Part shown: positions 1-8,312 of the stretch, in pieces
How positions within the stretch are numbered: position 1 is the first letter of the stretch
Layout of the letters: each line of letters starts with the position of its first letter
Assembly (NCBI GenBank): GCA_016712375.1
Contig: JADJRE010000018.1
Span: 1 to 64,000, forward strand
Length of the DNA: 64,000 nucleotides
Direction: 5' to 3'
DNA from: Rhodospirillales bacterium
Lineage (GTDB): Bacteria; Pseudomonadota; Alphaproteobacteria; Rhodospirillales; Defluviicoccaceae
Made by a program: the position numbers and the translations under genes
Notes under the pieces: model-generated
What the model was told of the DNA's origin: nothing
The model's database searches: none
Seen by the model: only the letters and a program-made list of their open reading frames with translations

Positions 1-392
1 GAGTGTTGCTCGCGATCACCGCCGGCGGTGCTCTTCCGGCAAGGGATGCTCGACGCCAATACGCAGACGATAGCTTGGATGGTGATCTTCTTCTTTGCCT
101 CGGCGGCGGCGTCCTCCGCATATCTCACCGTCAGCGAGAGTTTTCCCCTGGAGGTTCGCGCCTTTGCGATCGCGCTGTTCTACGTGCTGGGCACGGCAGT
201 AGGCGGCGTCGCTGGGCCGTGGCTATTCGGATCGCTGATCGAGTCCGGCACTCGGGACGACATCGTCCTGGGATATTTGTTCGGAGCGCGCTGATGATCT
301 TGGCCGCGATCACGGAACTGGTGATCGGAGTGCGCGCCGAGCGGCAATCGTTGGAGTCATTGGCGCCACCACTGGCGAGTATAGAACCCTAA
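1..392 (+). CDS. MFS transporter, C-terminal part (5' end outside window, frame broken)
   Basis: The C-terminal end of a major facilitator superfamily permease, with two or three hydrophobic segments around the motif SESFPLEVRA, an intracellular-loop type sequence seen in sugar and organic-acid MFS carriers. The substrate cannot be told. The reading runs in frame 1 to about 288 (ending GYLFGA) and then continues in frame 3 as ALMILAAITELVIGVRAE to the stop at 390-392, so one base appears to be missing or extra near 288. A second frame change near 20-30 is possible. The gene converges on the photosynthesis operon that follows and is probably not functionally part of it. Confidence 0.6.
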   Translation, partial: VLLAITAGGALPARDARRQYADDSLDGDLLLCLGGGVLRISHRQREFSPGGSRLCDRAVLRAGHGSRRRRWAVAIRIADRVRHSGRHRPGIFVRSALMILAAITELVIGVRAERQSLESLAPPLASIEP

Positions 393-585
393 GCGTGGAC
401 GCTCGCAGGTGACGAGCTTGGCTTGTGGGGCGATAGGCGAGGAACGCCGGAGCTGGCGGCCAGCAGGTGCTGGCAATGATGCCAAGCTTAGGGCCTTGAT
501 GCGGGACCTTGCCAGCCACGTCAGGCTGGGACCACTTCTGCCTTTGCTTTCTCCGTCAGCGCGGCAGACCTCTGCCCGGTAAAGA

Positions 586-867
586 TCAGTTCGAACGCCA
601 GCGAAAACGCAGATCGGCGATGTGTGCCACCAGCGCGCCCACCAGCCAGGCGGCGATCGACGGCGGAGCCGCTCCGGCGAGCGCCGCGCGCAGCGCCAGC
701 AGCAGGCAGGCTCCGGACAGGGCGTTGGCGAATAGCGCGCCATACGTCGGGCCGCACCCGCGAAAACGGCGATAGAGGAGGAGCAGAACGACCTCGACCA
801 GCAGGATGGCAAGGATAACGCCTACGATCTGACCGGACTGAATCAAGTCCCACAACGCCGTCGGCAT
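586..867 (-). CDS. Small membrane protein of unknown function, 93 aa
   Basis: Not recognised. The 93-residue product has three likely membrane helices (about residues 10-33, 42-64 and 70-88) and a basic C-terminus. It starts five bases after the tspO stop on the same strand, as the last gene of the aerR-to-tspO run, so co-transcription with tspO and bchP is likely. Composition and GC3 look like those of its neighbours. A role in the membrane phase of pigment synthesis or tetrapyrrole handling is only a guess from position. Confidence 0.6.
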   Translation of the reverse strand: MPTALWDLIQSGQIVGVILAILLVEVVLLLLYRRFRGCGPTYGALFANALSGACLLLALRAALAGAAPPSIAAWLVGALVAHIADLRFRWRSN

Positions 868-871
868 CGCT

Positions 872-1369
872 TCATGATCCTCCGAACGGACCGTTCAGAT
901 GAACCACGGCGTAGTTGAGGGCGCTGGCGAACGAGACCCAGACGAGGTACGGCAGCAAGAGCCATGCGGCCGCGCGAGAAACACGGCCGGTGACGACAAT
1001 GAGCAAGACGATCGATAGCCACAACAGGGCCACCTCGATCAGCGCCCAGTCCGGTCGCCGCAGGCTGAAGAACAGCGCGCTCCACAGCACGTTCAGCACG
1101 GCGTTGACTGCGAACGCGCCGACGATCCGGCGGCGGTTGGCAGCGTCGGGTGCCGCCCGCCAGGCAAGCACCCCCGAGGTGGCGCTCAGCGCAAAGATCA
1201 GCGTCCAGGCCGGCGGGAACAGCCAGTCTGGCGGCTGCCAGGATGGGCGCTGCAGATTTTGATACCAGGGGCCGATATCGGTCAGCAGGCCGCCCAGATT
1301 AGCGACCACCAGGGCCGCCAGGGCGGCGACAAGGATAGGCCCCCACAGGGCCGGCCGCGCCGCGGTCAC
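872..1369 (-). CDS. tspO: TspO/MBR family tryptophan-rich sensory protein
   Basis: 165-residue outer-membrane or envelope protein of the TspO (CrtK, peripheral benzodiazepine receptor) family. In Rhodobacter it binds porphyrins and negatively modulates photosynthesis gene expression. Five hydrophobic helices are visible. Family hallmarks are the loop-1 region WYQNLQRPSWQPPDW (residues about 35-50), WTLIFAL, and NAVLNVLWSALFF in helix 3. Length is typical (155-165 aa). The ATG overlaps the bchP stop (ATGA at 1366-1369), pointing to translational coupling. Location inside a PGC is common for this gene. Confidence 0.92.
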   Translation of the reverse strand: MTAARPALWGPILVAALAALVVANLGGLLTDIGPWYQNLQRPSWQPPDWLFPPAWTLIFALSATSGVLAWRAAPDAANRRRIVGAFAVNAVLNVLWSALFFSLRRPDWALIEVALLWLSIVLLIVVTGRVSRAAAWLLLPYLVWVSFASALNYAVVHLNGPFGGS

Positions 1370-2574
1370 GGCGTGACGAGTCGAAGCAGATGCGCCAGGT
1401 CCTTGAAGAAGATGCGGACATGGGCCATGGGCTTGGCCCGCACCAGTTGCTTGTTCATGTACGCCTCCCAGGTGAGGTGCTGCACATCCCGGTCCCGGCA
1501 GATGCTGACGAAACGCTCGCGTCTGCGGTCATTGGCATACCAGAAGTGCTGCAGCAAACCCAGGACCCAGAAAACCCGGCCATGCGCCTGCATGAAGCGT
1601 TTACGGGCCGACGCCAGCAGCCGACTGTCACCGGTCGCCAGAAAAGCGCCAACGGCTTCTGCCGCGTACCTGCCACTGGTCATGGCATAATAGATGCCTT
1701 CGCCGGAGGCAGGCGCAACGGCCCCGGCGGCGTCGCCGGCAAGCACCACGTCGCGTTCATTATCCCACTTGCGCCGTGGGCGCAGAGGGATGGGTGCGCC
1801 TTCGCAGCGGACTGTCGCCGCCGTCGCAAGACCGGCCGCCGTTCTTACCGCCGCGACCGCCGCCCGTAGCGAAAATCCCTTATGAGCGGTGCCGGTGCCG
1901 ACACTCGTCGTTGCGCCATGCGGGAACACCCACGCGTAGAAGTCGGGCGACAGGCTGCCGCGATAGTAGATATCGCAGCGTGCGGCATCGAACGCCGGCG
2001 TCGTGTCCGGTGGGGGCGATTGGACGATCTCATGGTAGGCGAAGACGAACGGCGGGTGCTTCGCCTTAGGCATGGCCACCCGCGCCACCGCCGAATTGGC
2101 GCCGTCAGCGCCGATGACGGCGCGCGCACGCACCGCCACGCGCGACCCGTCCTTAGCTTCGGCGACCCTATAGTGGACGACGGCATTGCCATCCGCATCA
2201 CGGGTTAGATCTTCGAACACGCCCTCTCGACGTTCCGCGCCGGCTTCGGCGGCTCTGCCGCGCAGCCATTCATCGAAGATCTCCCGGTCGACCATGCCGA
2301 CAAACCCGCCATTGATCGGCATCTCGACCTGTCGGTCGGAGGGCGAGATCATGCGCGCGCCAGTGATTCGTGCGACCAGAAGCTGGTCCGGAATCGCGAA
2401 GTCGCGGATCAGCCGCGGCGGAATAGCACCACCACAGGGCTTTATCCGTCCCGCCCGGTCCAGCAGCAGAACCGAGCGGCCACTCTTCGCCAGGTCGGTG
2501 GCCGCCGTCGATCCCGCCGGTCCACCGCCGACGACGACCGTATCGAACGTCTCCAGCGTTGTCGTCATCGTCAC
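1366..2574 (-). CDS. bchP: Geranylgeranyl reductase (bacteriochlorophyll synthesis)
   Basis: Flavoprotein reductase that saturates three double bonds of the geranylgeranyl tail to give phytylated bacteriochlorophyll. The 402-residue product opens with the FAD-binding motif VVGGGPAGSTAA (about residues 15-26), followed by PCGGAIPPRL and, near residue 280, the second FAD motif LAGDAAGAVAPASGEGIYYAM typical of this family. The frame is intact. It overlaps the upstream PucC-family gene by four bases (start ATGA at 2571-2574) and the downstream tspO, so the three are probably translated together. It acts at the cytoplasmic membrane on the BchG product. Confidence 0.96.
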   Translation of the reverse strand: MTMTTTLETFDTVVVGGGPAGSTAATDLAKSGRSVLLLDRAGRIKPCGGAIPPRLIRDFAIPDQLLVARITGARMISPSDRQVEMPINGGFVGMVDREIFDEWLRGRAAEAGAERREGVFEDLTRDADGNAVVHYRVAEAKDGSRVAVRARAVIGADGANSAVARVAMPKAKHPPFVFAYHEIVQSPPPDTTPAFDAARCDIYYRGSLSPDFYAWVFPHGATTSVGTGTAHKGFSLRAAVAAVRTAAGLATAATVRCEGAPIPLRPRRKWDNERDVVLAGDAAGAVAPASGEGIYYAMTSGRYAAEAVGAFLATGDSRLLASARKRFMQAHGRVFWVLGLLQHFWYANDRRRERFVSICRDRDVQHLTWEAYMNKQLVRAKPMAHVRIFFKDLAHLLRLVTP

Positions 2575-3938
2575 GCCTGGTCGAGCCCGACGGTGAAACC
2601 CTCGGCGCCGGTGGTAAGGCGACTTGCACTCAGCGCAAGCGGCAAGCGATAGACACGCGTCGCGAGTCCAGCGGCTATCAGGAACAGCATTGCCTCAGCC
2701 GCAAACACCGCTGTGTAGGCGAGGATGGGCGAGCCGTAGAGATAGCGGATGGCGTCGACTGCGGCGGTGCCGATCATTCCGCCGAGCCCGAAGGCGACTG
2801 CCTGCGCCGCTCCCCACAGCCCCATCCGCACCCCTTCGCGCGACGATTGCCCCGTGCCGACCAGCCGCATCATCGAGGCGATGGCGGCAACGGCGAACGC
2901 ACCGTTGGCCACGCCCAGCCCGAATACCGATGCTCGCAACGGCCAATCCGGCGCCATCGATCCTGCCATCGCGAGGCTGAAGAGTGCTGCTGCCGACAGG
3001 ACGCAGCCGCCGATGGTCCAGGCGTGCATCGAGCCGAGGCGGGACCGGCTAGCGGCGCTGCCCGCCAGTGCTACCAGGAGCATGCCGATCAGAACGCCGC
3101 CGTGCTGCACCCCGGCCAGTCTTGTGGACTCGCCCGGGGTGAGGCCGAACACCGCCCCGGCGAAGGGCTCAAGGATGAGGTCCTGGCCGCTGTACGCCAG
3201 CATCGAGATGAAGATGAAGATGGCGAAGCGGCGGGCCTGCGGTTCCGCCCACACCTCCGCGAGGGCTTCGGCAAAAGGCGGCTGCGGCCCGGCGTTGCGC
3301 TCCACGGCGCGGTACGCAGGCGGTGCGGTGCGGCGCTCGATGTCGTACACGGCGAGGATCGTCAGGACGAATGCCGACGCAGCGGCGACGCCGGTGACGG
3401 CAACCAGGCGCTCGGGCGAGAACGGGTCGAGGAAATGGCCCGCTACCGTCGCGGTGACGACGAAGCCGCTGATCATCATAACCCAGACGATCGTTGCCGC
3501 GGCGGCGCGGCGACGATCATCAACCCGCTCCGCCAGCAGCACCAGCAGCGACGTGCCGCTGGCGCCGACGCCCACCCCGATCAGCAGGAACGCCAATACT
3601 GCCAGGACGATCCCGGCCGTCGGGTTGGTGGCCATCCAGGCGGTCGCGACGGCGGCGGCGATGCCCGCTATTCCAAGCAACGCCATGCCACCGATGATCC
3701 AGGGGTTCGCCGACCACCGACGTCGGAGCAGTACCTGCCGCGGCCTGAGGACCTGAACGGCGTAATGCAGCGCGACCAAAACCCCAGGAAGCAGGGCGGG
3801 AAGCACCATTTCGACAACCATCACCCGGTTCATCGTCGAGGTCGCCAAAACGACGATTGTGCCAAGCGCCGTTTGCACCAGGCCGAGGCGCATAATGCCG
3901 AACCATCCCAGCGACGTGCCAGTTTTCGTGCCGGTCAT
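2571..3938 (-). CDS. PucC-family MFS protein (ORF428/Bch2 type), with a local frame excursion
   Basis: A 455-residue, twelve-helix protein of the BCH1/PucC family, which is found between bchG and bchP in many purple bacteria and is thought to help pigment or light-harvesting assembly. The N-terminus has the family pattern (GLVQTALGTIVVLATSTMNR.M). Around residues 68-82 the translation reads RQVLLRRRWSAN. The next frame over the same bases (about 3700-3750) reads RYCSDVGGRRTPWI, which is the motif expected at this position. This looks like an extra base followed by a missing base about 40 nt later that restores the frame. It lies between bchG and bchP with nearly no spacing. Confidence 0.85.
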   Translation of the reverse strand: MTGTKTGTSLGWFGIMRLGLVQTALGTIVVLATSTMNRVMVVEMVLPALLPGVLVALHYAVQVLRPRQVLLRRRWSANPWIIGGMALLGIAGIAAAVATAWMATNPTAGIVLAVLAFLLIGVGVGASGTSLLVLLAERVDDRRRAAAATIVWVMMISGFVVTATVAGHFLDPFSPERLVAVTGVAAASAFVLTILAVYDIERRTAPPAYRAVERNAGPQPPFAEALAEVWAEPQARRFAIFIFISMLAYSGQDLILEPFAGAVFGLTPGESTRLAGVQHGGVLIGMLLVALAGSAASRSRLGSMHAWTIGGCVLSAAALFSLAMAGSMAPDWPLRASVFGLGVANGAFAVAAIASMMRLVGTGQSSREGVRMGLWGAAQAVAFGLGGMIGTAAVDAIRYLYGSPILAYTAVFAAEAMLFLIAAGLATRVYRLPLALSASRLTTGAEGFTVGLDQA

Positions 3939-3942
3939 GGGG

Positions 3943-4875
3943 TTACCACCATCCCGTTGGCTCGCACCGCCAGCGCAGCGACGAGCATGCCAAGGACATA
4001 CAGCGAGGTTCCGGTGGCGTTGTACCAGGGAGCCAGCCGGCGGGGGCCTGCAGTAGCCGCACCATCAGCAGCACCTGGGCGAACAGCAGCAACCCGACCA
4101 GCGCCGCGTGGATCCCCTGCCCCCAGGCAATGAGCAGGGCGACGACCATTGCTTGCGGCACCGCCATGACGACACAGGCCAGTCGTGCTGCGGACGCGAC
4201 GCCGAGGGCGACCGGCAGCGAGCGGATGTTCATCCGCCGGTCGCCGTCGACCGACTTGAAGTCGTTAAGGGTCATGATTCCGTGCGCGCCGATGCTGTAC
4301 AGCGCTGCAAGGATCAGCGCCGGGGCATCGGGCAGGGCAGCCGCCATCAGTGCAGCGCCGGTGAACCAGGGCAGCCCCTCATAGCAGGCTCCGACCGCCG
4401 CGTTCCCCCACCATCCGTTGCGCTTCAACCGGAGCGGCGGGGCGCTGTATGCCCACGCCAATGCCACCGCGACAAGCGCGGCGCCGAGCACCCACGGACC
4501 GAGTAGCGCGCCGACGGTCAGGGACAGCGCCGTCCAGAGCAGGGCGACGAACAGCCCCCAACGGCCAGGCATCCGCCCGGACGGGATCGGTCGATCGGGC
4601 TCGTTGATGGCGTCGACGTCACGGTCGTACCAGTCGTTGACCGCTTGGCTCATACCGCACACCAGCGGCCCGGCGAGCAGCACGCCCGCCATCACCACCG
4701 GCCATCGATCAGCCAGCGGCAGGCCGCTCGAGATCACGCCGCAACCGAACGCCCACATCGGCGCGAACCAGGTGATCGGCTTCAGCAACGCGACAACAGC
4801 CGAGGATCGGGGCGAGCATTGCGAAGCGGGAGAGCGGCAGGAGCGGCCATGCGTGTACACTAAAGCTGACGGCAT
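3943..4875 (-). CDS. bchG: Bacteriochlorophyll synthase (prenyltransferase), frameshift near the 3' end
   Basis: UbiA-family membrane enzyme that esterifies bacteriochlorophyllide with geranylgeranyl diphosphate. The prenyl-diphosphate motif NDWYDRDVDAINEPDRPIPSG is at about residues 83-103, and the second Asp-rich motif LNDFKSVDGDR is near residue 200. The last ~25 codons are out of frame: the encoded end reads LPGTTPPEPRC, while one frame over gives APWYNATGTSLYVLGMLVAA, the usual C-terminus, so an indel is likely near 4035. The N-terminus is also uncertain. An alternative in-frame-shifted start (MAAPAALPLRNARPDP, ATG at 4851) would need one more indel before AVVALLKPITWF. A near-match PpsR operator lies at 4880-4897. 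Confidence 0.92.
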   Translation of the reverse strand: MPSALVYTHGRSCRSPASQCSPRSSAVVALLKPITWFAPMWAFGCGVISSGLPLADRWPVVMAGVLLAGPLVCGMSQAVNDWYDRDVDAINEPDRPIPSGRMPGRWGLFVALLWTALSLTVGALLGPWVLGAALVAVALAWAYSAPPLRLKRNGWWGNAAVGACYEGLPWFTGAALMAAALPDAPALILAALYSIGAHGIMTLNDFKSVDGDRRMNIRSLPVALGVASAARLACVVMAVPQAMVVALLIAWGQGIHAALVGLLLFAQVLLMVRLLQAPAGWLPGTTPPEPRCMSLACSSLRWRCEPTGWW

Positions 4876-4879
4876 ATGT

Positions 4880-4897
4880 TGTCAATTGACGTTGACG
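4880..4897. promoter_or_regulatory. Imperfect PpsR/CrtJ operator upstream of bchG
   Basis: TGT-N12-ACG (TGTCAATTGACGTTGACG), one mismatch from the TGT-N12-ACA consensus, five bases before the bchG ATG. Weak on its own, but it shares the TGTCAA start with the perfect sites elsewhere in the window. Confidence 0.4.
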
Positions 4898-4973
4898 GCG
4901 CGGACGACTTTGCCGCGCATGGATCCAGGGTTCCAAGCATCCTCTTGGTTGCGGAGCACCGGAGCAGAAGGCG

Positions 4974-6392
4974 TCAACACGGCACGTCGATGAGACCGAA
5001 GCGCCGCAGCTTGACGTAAAGGCTTTGCCGGCTGAGACCGAGCAACTCTGCTGCTGAGACGCGGTTGTCGTTCGTCAGTCGCAGGGCTGCTTCGATACTC
5101 AGGCGCTCGATGATGTCGGTGGACTGCCGGACGATTTCCTTGAGGGGGAGGACGCCGATCAGCTGGCTGAGCTGCTCCGCTGATCGTGGAATATCCTGGT
5201 CCGAACCTAGCCCACGCACCAGACGCTGGTTCACGTTGCGAATCGAAAAACAAAAGCATGTCGGATCGGCGCCGGACACGGCAGCGGCCGACACCTCGAC
5301 GCTGGAGGTGCTGCCCTGCTCACCTTGCAGGCTAGTCGCGAACAGCCTGATGGTGCCCTTCTCCCTGAGGTTAGTGAGCAGAATTCGCAGATCGATGCCG
5401 CCGCGTCCGAGCCATCGTTCAAGCGAACGGCCAACCGCCTGCGCTTCAACCGGCACCTGTGCCAAGTCGAGAAATGCACGATTGGCGGTGATCAGTCGCC
5501 CCAGGGTGTCAGTTACGGCAAAGCCGTCGGCCGAACTTTCCACGTACGCACACAGCTTCGGATTTGCACCTGGCGCCCTCGCAGCTGCCTCGTCGGCCGG
5601 CGATGGCGCCAGCCTGACCAGGAAGAATGACGTATTGTCCTGGCGAAACAGCAATGCCGAGACCCGCACGGTGGATGGGTCAAAGGCAAGCTGAAGTTGA
5701 ATGTCGTCTGCATGCCCGGTGCTGTTCAGCGTTGCAAACAAGGTGTCGATGCTGCGGGCACCGGAGGGATCGAACAGATGGGACAAGGCCGCCCCGATCA
5801 GCGGCAGGCGGTTGCCCACCAGCGCCTCCGCGGCGGCGTTGGCTTCGGTCACCTTCAAGGCCGCTGCCTCGACGATCAAGACCGGTTCCGAGGTAGCCTG
5901 GAACAGCAGCCGATAGCGCATCTCGGCCTGACGAACGCGGGCGTAGTCCTGTTCCAGCGCCTGCTGGGCCTCGACAAGTCGCTGTTGTAGGGAAGCTACG
6001 TCGCTGAGATCCCGGCCGACAGCGACTAACCGGCCGTCGGGCCTGATCTCCACCGCCGCGTAGTTGATAGGCAGGTCCCCGCCGGTAGGCGAGCGGTGAT
6101 TGAGGTGGCGCCATGAGGAGGCGGTGCCCTGTTTTGCCTCGCGACGCAGTGCTTCGACCTTCGGGCGGCTGTCGGTCGTGACGATCTCCGCCCAGCGGCG
6201 GCCGACCCAGCGGCCATAACCGTCCAACCGGACCTGATCGCTACCGACCGCAACGTCCCGCACCACACCATCACCGTCGACGACCAGCGCCACATCGCTG
6301 GCTACGGTGATGACGCTGCCGACGGTCGTCGGGTCGACATCGCCCAGCAATTCCTGAGGCGACTGAAACGGCTTCAAAGCTTCCACCACCAA
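4974..6392 (-). CDS. ppsR: Transcriptional regulator PpsR/CrtJ (PpsR1)
   Basis: 472-residue repressor of photosynthesis genes. It has an N-terminal region, three PAS-like domains with a Q-rich linker (QQRLVEAQQALEQDYARV, about residues 135-155), and a C-terminal Fis-type helix-turn-helix (SAAELLGLSRQSLYVKLRRFGL). The frame is intact. The ORF begins with TTG at 6392, but GTG codons directly after it (6389, 6386) may be the true start, about ten bases downstream of the aerR stop. The residue before IEAAL in the HTH domain is Ser, where I recall a redox Cys in Rhodobacter CrtJ/PpsR; Cys residues do occur at LCAYVESS, TCFCF and the very last position. Adjacency to aerR is the usual arrangement. 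Confidence 0.94.
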   Translation of the reverse strand: MVVEALKPFQSPQELLGDVDPTTVGSVITVASDVALVVDGDGVVRDVAVGSDQVRLDGYGRWVGRRWAEIVTTDSRPKVEALRREAKQGTASSWRHLNHRSPTGGDLPINYAAVEIRPDGRLVAVGRDLSDVASLQQRLVEAQQALEQDYARVRQAEMRYRLLFQATSEPVLIVEAAALKVTEANAAAEALVGNRLPLIGAALSHLFDPSGARSIDTLFATLNSTGHADDIQLQLAFDPSTVRVSALLFRQDNTSFFLVRLAPSPADEAAARAPGANPKLCAYVESSADGFAVTDTLGRLITANRAFLDLAQVPVEAQAVGRSLERWLGRGGIDLRILLTNLREKGTIRLFATSLQGEQGSTSSVEVSAAAVSGADPTCFCFSIRNVNQRLVRGLGSDQDIPRSAEQLSQLIGVLPLKEIVRQSTDIIERLSIEAALRLTNDNRVSAAELLGLSRQSLYVKLRRFGLIDVPC

Positions 6393-6403
6393 AGCTGCTG
6401 TCC

Positions 6404-7326
6404 TCAGCCTCCGCCGCTGGCGAAGCTGAGGGCAGGAAGTTGAGCAAGAACCTTCTCTGCTTGCGCAACCGCTTGCCGCGCATCAGCGGCCGTCGCATCG
6501 GCGCCGACCAGCGCGACGAGCCGGGGATGCTCCAAGAACACGGTGCCGCCAACCATCACTGCGATATCCGCGTTCCGTGAACTGCGGCGGATCGCGCGAA
6601 TCTGCGGCGCCAACATGCTGACGTGCCGGTCGGCGCCTACGGAAAAGCCGACGAATGCGAACCACTCGTTGCAAACCGTGGCGATCAGGTGGTCGCTGGA
6701 GGCGTCGATCTCGCTCGTGACATCCCAGCCGGCCTGGCGCAAGAACTGGGCCACCATCAGTCCGCCGAAGGTGTGCTGCTCGCCGGGCGCTGAGACCAGC
6801 AGGGCACGCCGGCCGTAGTCCCCACCCGCGGCGAAGTCGCAACCGCTGCCGCCGAGGTTGCGGAGCAGGTGCTGCAGCCAGCCCAGCGCCATGGTCACCT
6901 CGGTGAAGTGGCAAAGGTCGGCGTCCCAGAGCTCACCGAGGCGTTGTGCCGCGGGGTCAGCAGATCAAGGTAAATCGTCTCCAATGACAAGTGGCCTGCC
7001 AGCATCGCTTCGACGAAGGACCTCGCCGCCGTGGGCTCATTTGCCAGCAGGATCCTGGTGAATTCCGCCACCTCATCTGCGGACGGTGCGGAGCCAACAG
7101 TCGCAGCCGCCGCCGTGTGCTGCCGGCGCGAGCGGTGGTTTGCCAGCAGGCGCGGTATGATCTGGGACTCGACGGCGCGGCCCAACTCCGCGAGCACTGG
7201 GCCATGGCCATTTTCTCGCTCCGCCGGGCGCCGCCGGCCCATGCTGCAGAGATCAGCGGGACCATACTGATCGGCTCCGTCGAGCCTTCCGCACGAGTCA
7301 AAAATCAGACGTCGCAGTACCGTCAT
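6404..7326 (-). CDS. aerR: B12-binding antirepressor AerR/PpaA, frameshifted
   Basis: Cobalamin-binding (SCHIC/B12-binding) regulator that modulates PpsR/CrtJ in a light-dependent way. The first part (from ATG 7326, with a good GGGAGG Shine-Dalgarno) runs to LLTPRHNAS. One frame over, the bases read LLTP.AQRLGELWDADLCHFTEVTM and continue into MALGWLQHLLRNL, the conserved family core. So a base is missing near 6945 in a CCCCG run. The C-terminal Rossmann-like B12 fold is visible (GRRALLVSAPGEQHTFGGLM, VMVGGTVFLEHPRL). The expected length is about 307 aa. It is divergent from bchF across a region with a perfect PpsR site, and ppsR1 follows immediately. Confidence 0.85.
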
Positions 7327-7688
7327 ATGTGTCCTCCCTGTACTGCGATGTCGCGGGGTTCAAGCCCTTTTGAGCGACATCGGGACACCCCTTGACCGAA
7401 CCCGGCCACTATCGACGGTTGTCGCCATCTCCGGTCAGCGAGGCGATGATGCAGTCTCCTTATTCAACATGTCAAGTTTCATTGACATGTATGACCGTAC
7501 CGATACATTGACAAGTATGATCAAGGCACCTACACTCACCGAGGCTTGGGAGCATCCACGGAGTAGGGACTTGTGGTTCTCGGTCGACCCCAATGCGCGC
7601 CACATCGTTGCCATCCTGCGCAGGTTCCAGCGATGGGACGTATGCCTTGCCGGCCGATTTTTTAGCCTCAGCCGAGAGGTGTCAAGCA
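7327..7688. promoter_or_regulatory. Divergent aerR/bchF regulatory region
   Basis: About 360 bases without a convincing gene between the divergent starts of aerR and bchF. The local AT content is higher around 7460-7520 than in the flanks. It contains one perfect PpsR operator (7470-7487) followed by overlapping TGACA/TGTAT half-site-like sequence to about 7515. A 116-codon plus-strand ORF covers 7370-7720 but has no recognisable similarity. Confidence 0.6.
7470..7487. promoter_or_regulatory. PpsR/CrtJ operator (perfect TGT-N12-ACA)
   Basis: TGTCAAGTTTCATTGACA matches TGT-N12-ACA exactly. It sits 144 bases before aerR and about 200 bases before bchF, where it could serve both divergent units. 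Confidence 0.75.
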
Positions 7689-8312
7689 ATGGATACCTTC
7701 AGTATCGCCAAAGCTGTTGACAACTTGATCGACCGCCTGGACATGTGCCCATGGGCCTCGCTGGCAGGAACCAGCGGGGTGCAGCATGGCAGGCGGCTAT
7801 CGCGCGTTGCACTTCCCGTCGCGAGACCCCTGTACACCGCCGACGAGCGCCGGCGTCGCGACGCGTCCCACTGGACCCGCGTGCAGGGCGCGTTGGCTCC
7901 GCTACAGTTCGCTGTCTTTCTGATCAGCCTGTATCTGGTGCTGCGCTACTTCGCGACCGGCGAAGGGCTGGTGCTGGCGACGACGTCGATCATCCTCAAG
8001 ACCTTCGTCCTGTACGCAATCATGATCACCGGCTCGTTGTGGGAGCGCGACGTCTTCGGTCGCTACCTGTTCGCCCCGGCGTTCCTTTGGGAGGATGTGG
8101 TCAGCATCCTGGTGCTTGTGCTGCACACCGCCTACCTGGCGGCCCTGCTCTCGGGATCGGCGGCTATCGAAACGCAGCTGGCGATCGCGCTGACCGCCTA
8201 CGCCGCATACGTCGTCAACGCTGCCCAGTTCCTGGTCAAGTTCCGCGCCGCTCGACTGCAGCAGGGGTCGCGCCCGACGTCGTCCCCCCGCGCCGAACTG
8301 CTGCATCGATGA
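7689..8312 (+). CDS. bchF: 2-vinyl bacteriochlorophyllide hydratase
   Basis: Adds water across the C3 vinyl group of the (bacterio)chlorophyllide ring. The family core starts at RPLYTADERRRRDASHWTRVQG and continues through several hydrophobic segments (PAFLWEDVVSILVL, ALTAYAAYVVNAAQFL). The ATG at 7689 has a fair Shine-Dalgarno (GAGAGG), but it gives roughly 45 residues before the usual family start, and no ATG or GTG lies just before PLYTADE. Either the protein is extended or an indel hides a nearer start. It is first gene of the bchFNBHLM run and overlaps bchN by ATGA. Confidence 0.88.
   Translation: MDTFSIAKAVDNLIDRLDMCPWASLAGTSGVQHGRRLSRVALPVARPLYTADERRRRDASHWTRVQGALAPLQFAVFLISLYLVLRYFATGEGLVLATTSIILKTFVLYAIMITGSLWERDVFGRYLFAPAFLWEDVVSILVLVLHTAYLAALLSGSAAIETQLAIALTAYAAYVVNAAQFLVKFRAARLQQGSRPTSSPRAELLHR

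Noticed and set aside
2559..4133. Long 524-aa plus-strand ORF
   Set aside because: Antisense to the PucC-family gene; high-GC codon shadow with no domain pattern.
7370..7720. A 116-aa plus-strand gene upstream of bchF
   Set aside because: No recognisable motif, it spans the PpsR operator and overlaps the bchF start; treated as regulatory DNA.
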